The notes below the pieces were generated by a model, which had not been told where the DNA came from, did not search any database, and worked only from the letters and a program-made list of their open reading frames with translations. A DNA stretch of 64,000 nucleotides from Fibrobacter sp. (GTDB lineage: Bacteria > Fibrobacterota > Fibrobacteria > Fibrobacterales > Fibrobacteraceae), in NCBI RefSeq assembly GCF_017545445.1, contig NZ_JAFWOM010000140.1, positions 62,001-126,000 on the forward strand. The letters are read 5' to 3'. The position numbers and the translations under genes were made by a program. Shown piece by piece: positions 16,941 through 25,716 of the stretch. The number at the start of each line of letters is the position of its first letter. Within the stretch, counting starts at the first letter, position 1.

Positions 16941-18038
16941 ATGACAAAACGAAACGTTGCATTGATCACTGGTGTCACGGGCCAAGACGGCTCCTATCTT
17001 TCCGAATTTTTGCTGGCCAAGGGCTATGAAGTCCACGGCATCATCCGCCGCTCTTCGGTGGATTTCCGTGAACGCATCGCCCACCTCGAAGGCAAGCCGA
17101 ATTTCCACCTGCACTACGCCGACATGGGCGACTCCATGAGCCTCGTGAAGGTGGTGGGGAAGGTGCAACCGACCGAAATCTACAACCTCGCGGCCCAGAG
17201 CCATGTGCAGGTTTCGTTCGATTCCCCGGAATTTACCGCCGATGTCGATGCAACGGGCGTGCTCCGCATCTTGGAAGCCGTGCGAACGAATCATTTGGAA
17301 GAAACCTGCCGCATTTACCAGGCCAGCACAAGTGAACTTTACGGAAAGGTCGAAGAAGTCCCGCAGAACGAGAACACCCCGTTCCACCCGTACAGCCCGT
17401 ATGCTGTAGCCAAGCTTTACGGCTATTGGATTGTCAAGGAATACCGCGAAGCCTACAACATGTTCTGCTGCTCCGGCATTTTGTTCAATCATGAATCCGA
17501 ACGCCGCGGCGAAACCTTCGTGACCCGTAAGATTACGCTCGCCGCCGCCCGCATTGCTCAGGGCAAGCAAGATTGCCTGTACCTCGGCAACCTCGACAGC
17601 CTCCGCGACTGGGGCTATGCCAAGGATTATGTGGAATGCATGTGGCTCATTCTGCAGCACGACAAGCCCGAAGACTTCGTGATTGCGACTGGCGTGCAGC
17701 ACACCGTCCGTGAATTCGCGACGCTCGCGTTCCACCATGCTGGCATAGAACTCCGCTGGGAAGGCGAGGGCGTGAACGAAAGAGGAATCAATGTGGCGAA
17801 TGGCAAAACCGTCGTGGCAGTCTCGAAAGACTTCTACCGCCCGACCGACGTGGTGAACCTCTGGGGCGACCCGACCAAGGCCAAGGCCGAACTCGGCTGG
17901 AACCCGCAGAAGACCTCTTTTGAGCAGCTTGTGCAGATCATGGTCCACCATGACATGCAGAAAGTCGCCGCTGACCACGTTGCGAGCGTGACCCGCACGA
18001 ACTTGGCGGAATACCTCGAAAAGGGATTAGTGAAGTAA
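16941..18038 (+). CDS. gmd: GDP-mannose 4,6-dehydratase
   Basis: Converts GDP-D-mannose to GDP-4-keto-6-deoxy-D-mannose, the substrate of Fcl and also of perosamine-type aminotransferases. 365 residues, typical length. Features are the glycine-rich [15 protein letters not shown] loop, [30 protein letters not shown], the catalytic STSELYG and [13 protein letters not shown] (Y-x3-K), and [20 protein letters not shown]. The C-terminal part contains the [19 protein letters not shown] and [17 protein letters not shown] motifs of the family. Codon use is GC-rich at third positions, unlike the AT-rich transferase genes that follow. Confidence 0.97.
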   Translation: MTKRNVALITGVTGQDGSYLSEFLLAKGYEVHGIIRRSSVDFRERIAHLEGKPNFHLHYADMGDSMSLVKVVGKVQPTEIYNLAAQSHVQVSFDSPEFTADVDATGVLRILEAVRTNHLEETCRIYQASTSELYGKVEEVPQNENTPFHPYSPYAVAKLYGYWIVKEYREAYNMFCCSGILFNHESERRGETFVTRKITLAAARIAQGKQDCLYLGNLDSLRDWGYAKDYVECMWLILQHDKPEDFVIATGVQHTVREFATLAFHHAGIELRWEGEGVNERGINVANGKTVVAVSKDFYRPTDVVNLWGDPTKAKAELGWNPQKTSFEQLVQIMVHHDMQKVAADHVASVTRTNLAEYLEKGLVK

Positions 18039-18047
18039 GAGGGGACG

Positions 18048-18311
18048 GTGGCTGCTTTTGAGCGATACATTCTTGTCAAGGCAACCGCCTTATTTATCAT
18101 TCCCGAGATGCTTGTAGATATTCTTGACGAATTGAAAAACATGGTTGCGAGTCATGGTTGTTCCTCCGATTGGTTTGAAGTAGGAGTTGACCATTCTCCG
18201 ACCTGTTTATCTGCGGACCGGAAGAATTTTTTTGTAAATTTTGATATCAACGGGTTGCAAAATTGTGAAGATTATCAACAGATGATGGTGGTGCATCGGG
18301 AGGCGGGGTAA
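18048..18311 (+). CDS. Hypothetical 87-residue protein
   Basis: Not recognised. Small protein with two histidines and a cysteine pair (HGCSSDW and HSPTCLS), and no signal peptide or membrane helix. It begins at a GTG nine bases after gmd, preceded by AGAGGGG, which is a good ribosome site, so it is likely translated with gmd. A 17-codon frame starting at 18311 (MMKNICLYDAK) follows it and is probably not a gene. The region between gmd and the flippase may be the relic of a larger gene, but I see no frameshift that would join these pieces. Confidence 0.4.
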   Translation: MAAFERYILVKATALFIIPEMLVDILDELKNMVASHGCSSDWFEVGVDHSPTCLSADRKNFFVNFDINGLQNCEDYQQMMVVHREAG

Positions 18312-18379
18312 TGATGAAAAATATATGTTTATATGATGCTAAGTATGCACGTCAAGGCTTCTGAGGAAAGTGTCTTTTT

Positions 18380-19840
18380 ATGCCTTCATTTAGGTCAACA
18401 GTCATAACTTCTTTAATTTGGAAATTTTTGGAACGAAGCAGTTCGCAAATGGCTAGCTTTGTTGTCTCCATAGTACTTGCTCGTATTTTAGCTCCTGAAG
18501 ATTTTGGTTTAATTGCTTTGGTCCTTGTTTTTACAAATATAGCGGGGGTTTTTATTCAGGCCGGTTTTAGTACGGCTTTGGTTCAGAAAAAAGATGCTGA
18601 TAATATTGATTTTTCCTCGGTTTTTTTTGTTAGTTTGGCTATTGCGGTTGTTTTTTATGTTGCTCTATTTGCTTGTGCTCCTTTAATAGCTTCGTTTTAT
18701 GAGCGGAATGAGTTAGTTCCTGTAATTAGATGCCTTTCTTTTACGCTTATTATAGGAGTATTTAATTCTATTCAAAATGCGTATGTTGCTCGTCATATGC
18801 TGTTTAAGAAGCTTTTCTTTCGTAGTATTTGTGCTGTCATTCCCTCGGGAATCGCTGGAATATTTTTTGCGTATTATGGATTTGGTGTGTGGGCATTGGT
18901 AATTCAACAGCTTGCTAATGTATCTTTAATGTGTATATTTATGTGGTTTACTGTTAAGTGGAGGCCTCAACTTTTATTTTCGTGGGCCCGAGTCAAAGAA
19001 TTGCTCTCTTTTGGTTGGAAACTTTTATGTTCTTCGCTTTTAGATGTCGTGTATGGCAATTTACATAGCTTAGTTATTGGAAAAATATTTGCCCCGACAG
19101 TGTTAGGTTTTTATTCAAGAGGTAGTCATTTTCCTAGTATCATTATTTCTAATATAAACTCATCCATCCAAGCAGTTCTATTTCCGGCTTTTTCAATGTA
19201 TCAAGATGATAAATCTCGTTTAAAACAGCTTGTTCGTCGGTCGATTGTTACTAGTTCTTTCGTAATTGTACCATTGATGGCTATGCTTGCAGCTTTGGCT
19301 GAACCTCTTGTATTAGTTGTTCTTGGTGAAAAATGGTTACCTTGTGTGCCGTTTGTTCAAATTTATTGTTTTATTTATTCTTTTTGGCCTATACATACAT
19401 CTAACTTGTCTGCTATAAACGCCGTTGGCAGAAGTGATATTTTCTTGAAATTGGAGATTATCAAAAAAATAGTAGGATTATTGATGTTGGTTTTGTTTAT
19501 CTATTATTTTCGTACGCCAATAGGTATCGCTTGTTCTGGAGCAGTAACTTCAATTATGGCTTCGTTTATAAATGCATATCCAAATAAGACGTTGCTTAAT
19601 TATGGATATGCTGAGCAAATGAAAGATATTTTTCCGTCGTATCTATTGTCTTTTGGAATAGGATTAGTTCTTTTCTATGTCTCTTCATTGGGATTGTCTC
19701 CCATTTTCCAATTAATAATTCTTCCGATCTGTGGGTGTGTAATTTATGTTGCTATTGCGAAATTACTTCAATTAGAAGGGGTTGTATATTTGCTTAATAT
19801 GATATGTGAATACAGTGTAAAACGAAAAAAATTTGCATAA
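18380..19840 (+). CDS. Lipid-linked oligosaccharide flippase, Wzx/MOP superfamily
   Basis: 486 residues with about 12-14 hydrophobic helices and an arginine-rich N-terminal cytoplasmic end (LERSSSQMASFVVSIVLARILAPEDFG). The LAPEDFGLIAL segment after the first helix is typical for Wzx-like polysaccharide transporters. It would turn the undecaprenyl-linked repeat unit to the periplasmic face. The gene is strongly AT-rich, in line with Wzx genes in other loci, which evolve quickly. ATG follows GAGGAAAG. It is followed by the family 2 glycosyltransferase starting at 19851. Confidence 0.88.
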   Translation: MPSFRSTVITSLIWKFLERSSSQMASFVVSIVLARILAPEDFGLIALVLVFTNIAGVFIQAGFSTALVQKKDADNIDFSSVFFVSLAIAVVFYVALFACAPLIASFYERNELVPVIRCLSFTLIIGVFNSIQNAYVARHMLFKKLFFRSICAVIPSGIAGIFFAYYGFGVWALVIQQLANVSLMCIFMWFTVKWRPQLLFSWARVKELLSFGWKLLCSSLLDVVYGNLHSLVIGKIFAPTVLGFYSRGSHFPSIIISNINSSIQAVLFPAFSMYQDDKSRLKQLVRRSIVTSSFVIVPLMAMLAALAEPLVLVVLGEKWLPCVPFVQIYCFIYSFWPIHTSNLSAINAVGRSDIFLKLEIIKKIVGLLMLVLFIYYFRTPIGIACSGAVTSIMASFINAYPNKTLLNYGYAEQMKDIFPSYLLSFGIGLVLFYVSSLGLSPIFQLIILPICGCVIYVAIAKLLQLEGVVYLLNMICEYSVKRKKFA

Positions 19841-19850
19841 AAGGTTTTTT

Positions 19851-20768
19851 ATGAATTATAGATCTCAAGATGAAATAATGAAAAATTGGCCTAAAGTATA
19901 TGATAAGCCAGTTGTAACAATACTTTGCATGGTTTACAATCATGCAAAGTACATAGAAGATTGTATAAAAGGTTTTTTAATTCAGGAAACAAATTTTCCT
20001 TTTGAAATCTTTATCCATGATGATGCTTCAACGGATGAAAGTCCTGAAATAATAAGACGATATACTGCTCTGTATCCCAAAATTTTCAAGCCTTTGTTTG
20101 AAAAAGAAAATTTATATTCAAAAGCGAATGGTGAACTTACAAAAGTAATTCGAGATGCAAAAAATAATCGTGGTAAGTATGTTGCTATATGTGAAGGTGA
20201 TGATTACTGGATAGATCCTTTAAAATTGCAAAAACAGGTTGATTATTTGGAATCTCATCCAGATTGTGGGTTAGTTCGTACTGAGGTAAATAGATTTTTT
20301 CAAAAAAGTGGTAAGCTTGAAGAATGTTTTTTTACTAAAGTTCAAAAATGTAACAACATTGATACTTTAGGTGATTATATATGGAATGGTCGTTTTGCAG
20401 CTCCGTGTTCCTGGCTTTTTAGAAGGGATATTTATAATGGTTTACCTGATTTGAACCAAATGAAATTTTTTTGTGGAGATATTTTAATAATTCTACAAGC
20501 TGCTTCTTTGTATAAAATTCATTTTATGAATGATGTTACTGCAGTGTATCGAGTCCTTGAAAAAAGTGCTAGTCATTTTGTTGACCCAATGAATAATTAT
20601 CGTTTCATGCGTAATGTAAGTAATACGCGTGAGTATTATGCACGACGTATGCCTATTAAGTTTAGAATAGCTTTTTTCTTTCATATAGAACGTTTTCGTC
20701 TAAGGTTAAAAAAATATGTGGTTACATCATATGTAAAAAAATGGTTGGGCTTGAAAATGGGAAAATAG
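19851..20768 (+). CDS. Family 2 glycosyltransferase
   Basis: 305 residues. N-terminal VVTILCMVYNHAKYIEDCIKG and FEIFIHDDASTDES form the start of a GT-A fold; the metal-binding motif is seen in ICEGDDYWIDPLKL, with GDD in place of DXD. Family members of this type add hexoses to capsular or O-antigen repeats. An open frame begins at a TTG at 19833 inside the flippase gene, but the ATG at 19851, preceded by AAAAGG, is more likely. The gene is AT-rich like its neighbour. Confidence 0.88.
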   Translation: MNYRSQDEIMKNWPKVYDKPVVTILCMVYNHAKYIEDCIKGFLIQETNFPFEIFIHDDASTDESPEIIRRYTALYPKIFKPLFEKENLYSKANGELTKVIRDAKNNRGKYVAICEGDDYWIDPLKLQKQVDYLESHPDCGLVRTEVNRFFQKSGKLEECFFTKVQKCNNIDTLGDYIWNGRFAAPCSWLFRRDIYNGLPDLNQMKFFCGDILIILQAASLYKIHFMNDVTAVYRVLEKSASHFVDPMNNYRFMRNVSNTREYYARRMPIKFRIAFFFHIERFRLRLKKYVVTSYVKKWLGLKMGK

Positions 20769-20774
20769 AAGTTT

Positions 20775-21899
20775 ATGAAAAATCAAGAAAATATAACTGT
20801 AACCTCGCCGCTTCTTCCTTCTTTGGACGAATTCATTCCTTTGCTCAAGGACATTTGGGAGCGTAAATGGCTTACTAATAATGGATCGTATCACAAAGAA
20901 CTTGAAGCAGCTCTCGCTGAATACCTTGGCGTTGAATACATCAGTTTGTTCACTAATGGAACGCTGCCTCTGATTACGGCATTGCAAGCAATGCGTATTA
21001 CCGGTGAAGTTATTACCACTCCGTACAGTTTCGTTGCAACGACTCATTCTATTTGGTGGAACGGCCTTACTCCGGTTTTTGTCGATGTCGATTCGGCTAC
21101 CGGCAACCTTGATCCGAAAAAAATCGAAGAAGCGATTACCCCTAAAACTACCGCAATCATGCCGGTACATGTTTATGGGAATCCGTGTGATATTGAAGCC
21201 ATTCAGAAAATCGCCGATTGCTATGGACTTGCTGTTATTTATGATGCTGCTCATGCTTTCAATGTGAAAATTAATGGCAAGACGATTTTGGATGCTGGCG
21301 ATATGAATACACTCAGTTTCCATGCCACCAAAACATATAATACTGTTGAAGGCGGTGCCCTCATCTGTCACGACGCACGCACGAAAAAACGTATAGATTA
21401 TCTCAAAAATTTTGGATTCGCTGGTGAAACAACTGTAGTTGCTCCCGGTATCAACAGCAAGATGGATGAGATTCGCTCTGCTTATGGCTTGTGCAATTTG
21501 AAACATATTGATGACGCTATTGCAGCTCGTAAGAATGTTGCTTTAAGGTATCGAGCCGCACTCGAGAATGTGCCCGGAATTTCGATGTTCAAGGAACGCG
21601 ATGATGTCACATACAACTATTCGTATTTTCCAATTTTCGTGAACGAAAAGGAGTACGGCATGAGCCGTGATGCCCTTTATGAAAAAATGAAGGAAAATGG
21701 CATTTTGGGTCGCCGTTATTTCTATCCGCTCATTTCAAGTTTTGCCGTTTATCGCGGACTGCCATCTGCAACTAAGGAAAATCTTCCTGTGGCAACACGT
21801 ATGGCGGACGAAGTCATTTGTTTGCCTATGTATGCTGGGCTTACGGACGAAAATATAAGCCGTGTTATTGACATAATAACAAATGCGAATAACTCATAA
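20775..21899 (+). CDS. Sugar-nucleotide aminotransferase, DegT/DnrJ/EryC1 family (VioA-like)
   Basis: PLP-dependent transaminase that converts a nucleotide-linked keto sugar to an amino sugar using glutamate. 374 residues with the fold-type I pattern: TNGTLPLITAL near 60, TPYSFVATTH, VYGNPCDIEAIQ, YDAAHAF (Asp-Ala-Ala-His of the PLP-binding strand), and the Schiff-base lysine in SFHATKTYNTVEGGAL. The HATK...EGG block is close to VioA/WecE-type enzymes as I remember them, which act on dTDP-4-keto-6-deoxyglucose; a perosamine synthase acting on the Gmd product is the alternative. Followed after 39 bases by a PglD/VioB-like acetyltransferase, so the product is probably an N-acylated amino sugar. 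Confidence 0.88.
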   Translation: MKNQENITVTSPLLPSLDEFIPLLKDIWERKWLTNNGSYHKELEAALAEYLGVEYISLFTNGTLPLITALQAMRITGEVITTPYSFVATTHSIWWNGLTPVFVDVDSATGNLDPKKIEEAITPKTTAIMPVHVYGNPCDIEAIQKIADCYGLAVIYDAAHAFNVKINGKTILDAGDMNTLSFHATKTYNTVEGGALICHDARTKKRIDYLKNFGFAGETTVVAPGINSKMDEIRSAYGLCNLKHIDDAIAARKNVALRYRAALENVPGISMFKERDDVTYNYSYFPIFVNEKEYGMSRDALYEKMKENGILGRRYFYPLISSFAVYRGLPSATKENLPVATRMADEVICLPMYAGLTDENISRVIDIITNANNS

Positions 21900-21938
21900 A
21901 CAATATTATCACAGTAACTTAATGAGGATATAGAAAGA

Positions 21939-22580
21939 ATGAAGCATTTATTGATTGTGGGTGCAAGAGGATGGGGACGAGAAATCCTTTCTACTGTCAT
22001 TTACACGAAGGCTTATATCAACGGTGAATTTGATATCAAAGGTTTCCTTGACAGCAAAACAGACGCTTTCGAAGGATTAAAAGGGAATTATCCACCTATA
22101 ATATCCTCACCAGAAGATTACGTAGTTCAGCCAGATGATGTTTTCTTTGTCGCTATGGGAGACCCAAAATGGCGCAAGCATTACGCGGACATAATTGAAA
22201 AAAAAGGAGGGCATTTTATTTCTATTATAGGAAATAAAGCCTACGTCAATCCAACTGCAACTGTTGGAGAAGGATCCTACATTTCGTCGTTAGCAGTGAT
22301 TTCTGATAACGTTTCCATTGGAAAGCATTCCATAATACATATTTTTTGCGATATAGGGCATGATACGAAAATAGGTGATTATACATCTATCGAAGCATAT
22401 TGTTTTATAGGGGGAGGTGCTGAAATTGGCTCCCAGTCTATAATGCATGTTCGTTCAACTCTAATTCGACAAAAAAAGGTTGGAAACAATGTCGATGTTG
22501 GATCGCATAGTCTAGTAACACGTAATATAAAAGATGGACTCCATGTATTTGGGGTCCCTGCAACAAAACTTTCTTTTTAA
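21939..22580 (+). CDS. Amino-sugar acyltransferase, NeuD/PglD/VioB family
   Basis: 213 residues. The N-terminus is a small Rossmann-like domain (LLIVGARGWGREIL), followed by a left-handed parallel beta-helix with hexapeptide repeats from about residue 100 (VNPTATVGEGSYISSLAVI, VSIGKHSIIH) and the usual end DGLHVFGVPATKL. The catalytic histidine of PglD-type enzymes may be the one in CDIGHDTKIGDY. Such enzymes acylate the 4-amino group of UDP- or dTDP-4-amino-6-deoxy sugars with acetyl-CoA. Its place between the aminotransferase and the ACP gene raises the possibility that it uses an acyl-ACP rather than acetyl-CoA. Confidence 0.88.
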   Translation: MKHLLIVGARGWGREILSTVIYTKAYINGEFDIKGFLDSKTDAFEGLKGNYPPIISSPEDYVVQPDDVFFVAMGDPKWRKHYADIIEKKGGHFISIIGNKAYVNPTATVGEGSYISSLAVISDNVSIGKHSIIHIFCDIGHDTKIGDYTSIEAYCFIGGGAEIGSQSIMHVRSTLIRQKKVGNNVDVGSHSLVTRNIKDGLHVFGVPATKLSF

Positions 22581-22613
22581 CTATAAACAAATAACCATAA
22601 ATAGGAGATAAAC

Positions 22614-22844
22614 ATGGATATCAACGAATTCATTGAACACTTTGCCGAACAGTTCGAAGAAACTGATGCTGCCGAATTCAAGGCAGACACCAAGTTCCAC
22701 GACTTGGACGAATGGTCGTCTTTGATGGCTCTTAACATCATTGCAATGGTTGATGAAGAATATGATGTCACGCTCAAAGGCGCAGACCTTGAAAATGCTA
22801 CAACCATTGAAGATTTGTTCAATACTGTGAAAGGAAAAAAATAA
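22614..22844 (+). CDS. Acyl carrier protein dedicated to the polysaccharide locus
   Basis: 76 residues, acidic, the usual ACP size and helical profile. The phosphopantetheine site is in DEWSSLMAL; Ser36 aligns with the DSL serine of ACPs, though the canonical Asp before it is here Ser35. The rest (IIAMVDEEYDV...ATTIEDLFNTV) fits helices II-IV. AGGAG ribosome site before the ATG. The stop codon overlaps the first base of the KAS III gene (22844), which suggests coupled expression with the condensing enzyme. Not the housekeeping ACP of fatty acid synthesis, as judged by its neighbours. Confidence 0.9.
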   Translation: MDINEFIEHFAEQFEETDAAEFKADTKFHDLDEWSSLMALNIIAMVDEEYDVTLKGADLENATTIEDLFNTVKGKK

Positions 22845-23935
22845 TGGCGTTTTTGTCTTTCCCGAACGTTCGAATTGCCGGCATATCGGCCGGTGTTCCT
22901 CAAAATATTGCCGACAATTTACACCCAACAGAAGATGATGCTGTTTCTACAGAGTATTCTCCGGAGGATTTTGTTAAAACGACGGGTGTAAAAGAACGTC
23001 GGGTTAGCTATTCGCTGACAACATCAGATTTGTGTTATGCTGCTGCGGAAAAACTCATATCTGATTTAAAATGGAACAAAGAAGATATCGGTGCGATATT
23101 CTTTGTTTCGCAAACTCCTGACTATATTTTGCCAGCAACAGCTTGTATTTTACAGGATCGATTGGGACTTCCACAAGAATGCTATGCTGAAGACATCTCA
23201 TTAGGTTGTTCTGGTTGGGTCTATGGGTTGAGTTCCGCAGCATCTATTCTTGGCAGAGGTTCTATAAAAAAAGCTTTGGTCATGTGCGGTGAAGCTAAGG
23301 CTCGTTTCAAAGGACCGCAACGCCGTAGAAATCCTTTGTTTGGCAGTGCGGGAACGGTTACCGCCGTGGAATATGAAGAATGTAATGCTGGCATTAAATT
23401 CCATTTTGGTACAGATGGCAGTGGCTTTGACGCGATCATTACACCAGAAGGTGGAGCTCGCAATCCTGTTACTCCAGCCAGTTTCGATACAGAGATTGTT
23501 GACGGAAAGGAAACCTATAGGCTCCAATCTCGCATGAAAGGAATGGATGTTTTCTCTTTTGGCATAACGGCTGCTCCAAAGTCGGTCAAATCTCTTGCAA
23601 CACATTATAATTTTGATTATTTGCAGGCGGATTGGTATGTTTTCCATCAAGCGAATAGCAAGATGAACAACATGATTGCCAAAAAGTTAAAACTGCCGAT
23701 GGAAAAAGTTCCGTCTAGTATGTATCGTTTTGGTAATACGAATGGGGCTAGTATCCCCATGACTATTGTGGCTGAACTTAAGGGAAAGGCCGATGTTAAG
23801 CCAGCAAAATTCATTTGCTGTGGCTTTGGTGTTGGACTTTCTTGGGGTACAACTTATTTTGAAACAGATAACCTAGTAATATCCGATCTTGTTGAAGTAT
23901 CGGATGAGGAGGTAGATAAGGTTCATGTCGTATAA
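22844..23935 (+). CDS. 3-oxoacyl-ACP synthase III-like enzyme (first copy)
   Basis: 363 residues of the FabH/KAS III thiolase fold. The catalytic triad is complete: Cys122 in SLGCSGW, His268 in VFHQANSKM, Asn298 in FGNTNGASIP. In FabH this triad condenses acetyl-CoA with malonyl-ACP. A QTPDYILPATAC segment with the usual TPDY motif and a C-terminal GFGVGLSWG support the family. It is longer than E. coli FabH (about 317) by a stretch near residue 200-230. Translationally coupled to the upstream ACP gene and overlaps the following reductase by 11 bases, so ACP, KAS and reductase form one unit. Confidence 0.9.
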   Translation: MAFLSFPNVRIAGISAGVPQNIADNLHPTEDDAVSTEYSPEDFVKTTGVKERRVSYSLTTSDLCYAAAEKLISDLKWNKEDIGAIFFVSQTPDYILPATACILQDRLGLPQECYAEDISLGCSGWVYGLSSAASILGRGSIKKALVMCGEAKARFKGPQRRRNPLFGSAGTVTAVEYEECNAGIKFHFGTDGSGFDAIITPEGGARNPVTPASFDTEIVDGKETYRLQSRMKGMDVFSFGITAAPKSVKSLATHYNFDYLQADWYVFHQANSKMNNMIAKKLKLPMEKVPSSMYRFGNTNGASIPMTIVAELKGKADVKPAKFICCGFGVGLSWGTTYFETDNLVISDLVEVSDEEVDKVHVV

Positions 23936-24683
23936 TCCGTTTTCATTAGAAGGTAAGAAGGTTCTTGTAACTGGAGCTTCGTCAGGAATTGGTCGCACAA
24001 CGGCTATTGAATGCTCCAAGATGGGTGCTTGCGTTTGCATTACAGCCCGAAATGAGGCTCGCTTAAAAGAAACTTTTGATTCATTGGATAGATCTTACGG
24101 TCAGGAGCATCAGATGTTCATTGCTGATCTGTCCAATGAAGACGGTGTTTCAGCTTTGGTTGAATCTTTGCCGGCTCTTGATGGTGTATCCTTAAATGCA
24201 GGCATTGTTAAGACTCTTCCAGTCAAATTTATTAACAACGCTGATTTGTCCGAAGTGTTGAACGTGAATATGATTGGACCTGTTCTTTTGACACAACGTC
24301 TCTTGAAAAAGAAAAAACTATCAAAGGGCAGTTCTGTTGTATTTACCTCTTCCATTGGTGGAGTGATGATTTCTACAGTCGGTAACACGATGTATGGAAT
24401 TTCTAAAGGTGGCTTAAATGCCTTCATGAAAGGATTTGCCCTTGAAATGGCCAAGAGCGGCATAAGAGGAAATAGTGTAAATCCTGGTTTTGTGATGACG
24501 AATATATTGTCTGCAGGGACTATTTCTGAAGATCAACTTAAAGAAAATGCGATGCATTATCCTTTGGGACGTTTGGGTAAACCGGAAGATATCGCCCACG
24601 CTATTATTTATTTGCTATCAGATGCATCGTCTTGGGTAACAGGACATACATTAGTTGTTGATGGCGGAGTGATTCTTAGGTAA
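23925..24683 (+). CDS. Short-chain dehydrogenase, FabG-like
   Basis: 252 residues with the classical SDR pattern: VTGASSGIGRTTAI cofactor loop, SLNAGIV (NAG), serine in FTSSIGG, and the Y-x3-K pair in YGISKGGLNAF, followed by NSVNPGFVMT. The C-terminus ends in WVTGHTLVVDGGV, as in FabG. In this context it probably reduces the 3-keto group of the acyl chain made on the ACP by the neighbouring KAS III (giving 3-hydroxyacyl-ACP). A nucleotide-sugar reductase is the alternative, but the FabG-like end and the ACP neighbour favour an acyl-ACP substrate. Confidence 0.9.
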   Translation: MSYNPFSLEGKKVLVTGASSGIGRTTAIECSKMGACVCITARNEARLKETFDSLDRSYGQEHQMFIADLSNEDGVSALVESLPALDGVSLNAGIVKTLPVKFINNADLSEVLNVNMIGPVLLTQRLLKKKKLSKGSSVVFTSSIGGVMISTVGNTMYGISKGGLNAFMKGFALEMAKSGIRGNSVNPGFVMTNILSAGTISEDQLKENAMHYPLGRLGKPEDIAHAIIYLLSDASSWVTGHTLVVDGGVILR

Positions 24684-24688
24684 TATAA

Positions 24689-25678
24689 ATGTTGGCAAAA
24701 ACATATAACATTTTTAGGCGATTGGCTTCTTTTTTGAAAAGAATAGTTAGGATGTTGAGGTATATTTTAAGAGAGATTTGCCTAGCTTATAAAGGGAATA
24801 GTATTATTGCATCCTATTTAGATATTCCCGCAAAGAAAAATCAAGTCAACATATATCAATATCACCCTAAACGATTTGGTTATGATTTATATCAGAATAA
24901 ACCATATAATTTGGGTGATTCTTTAGGAGAGGTTATCGTAGAATACTTTTTAAAACAAAAAGGAATAGACATTAACGCTAAAGTTTCTTCTACAAAACAT
25001 CTCTATTGCGTAGGATCCAATATTCAAGGCGGTTATCAAGATGCAACTATTTGGGGAAGTGGTATGTTTCCTTTTGAAACAAAAGCTCTTTATCAAAAAG
25101 GACTCAATATTCCAGGATTCTCTCATATAATTTTTTTGTTGCAGAAAATAAGCCGTAGAAAGCTGGATATTCGTGCAGTCAGAGGTCCATTGACAAAAAA
25201 GGTTTTGGAAGATTATGGCTTTAAATGTCCTGGTGTTTTCGGGGATCCAGCTATATTGATGCCTTTGATATATAATCCAGATGTAAAAAAAGATAAACGA
25301 AGGTTGATTATTCCGCAATTTGTTTATGAACGACAATTTAGAACAAATCATCCTAATGAAAATATCGTATCAATGAACACAAATGATTATAAATCAGTTA
25401 TAGATGAAATTGTATCAAGTGAAATCGTTTATACATCTTCACTTCACGGAATAATCTTGGCCGAATCGTATGGCGTCCCTGCGGTCTTTTTTAGATGTTT
25501 GCCCAAGTTTACAGATTTTAAATATTTGGACTACTATTATAGCACAGGAAGAACTAATATAAAAATTGCAGAGTCTTTTGAAGAAGCTTTGACTATGGAT
25601 CCTTTACCATTACCAGATTTATCTGGTTTACGCAAAGGACTTTTAGAATCATTCCCTTATGATTTATGGGAAAAATAA
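24689..25678 (+). CDS. Polysaccharide pyruvyl transferase family protein
   Basis: 329 residues, AT-rich. Motifs of the PF04230-type family are visible: NLGDSLGEVIVEYFL, TIWGSGMFPFET, DIRAVRGPLTKKVLEDYG, VFGDPAILMPL, and TSSLHGIILAESYGVPAVF near the C-terminus. Family members transfer pyruvate from phosphoenolpyruvate to form ketals on capsular sugars, though some act as glycosyltransferase-like enzymes. A pyruvyl group would add negative charge to the capsule. An N-terminal basic amphipathic or hydrophobic stretch (FRRLASFLKRIVRMLRYIL) may attach it to the membrane. Confidence 0.85.
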   Translation: MLAKTYNIFRRLASFLKRIVRMLRYILREICLAYKGNSIIASYLDIPAKKNQVNIYQYHPKRFGYDLYQNKPYNLGDSLGEVIVEYFLKQKGIDINAKVSSTKHLYCVGSNIQGGYQDATIWGSGMFPFETKALYQKGLNIPGFSHIIFLLQKISRRKLDIRAVRGPLTKKVLEDYGFKCPGVFGDPAILMPLIYNPDVKKDKRRLIIPQFVYERQFRTNHPNENIVSMNTNDYKSVIDEIVSSEIVYTSSLHGIILAESYGVPAVFFRCLPKFTDFKYLDYYYSTGRTNIKIAESFEEALTMDPLPLPDLSGLRKGLLESFPYDLWEK

Positions 25679-25716
25679 TATGGATATAATTTGGCGAGTA
25701 TAAGAGAGTAATTGGT

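Noticed and set aside
16749..17978. 409-codon minus-strand open frame opposite gmd
   Set aside because: It mirrors gmd exactly and arises from strong third-position GC bias; no ribosome site and no recognisable domain.
18311..18364. 17-codon frame starting MMKNICLYDAK
   Set aside because: Too short, with no ribosome site distinct from its surroundings; it ends just before the flippase gene.
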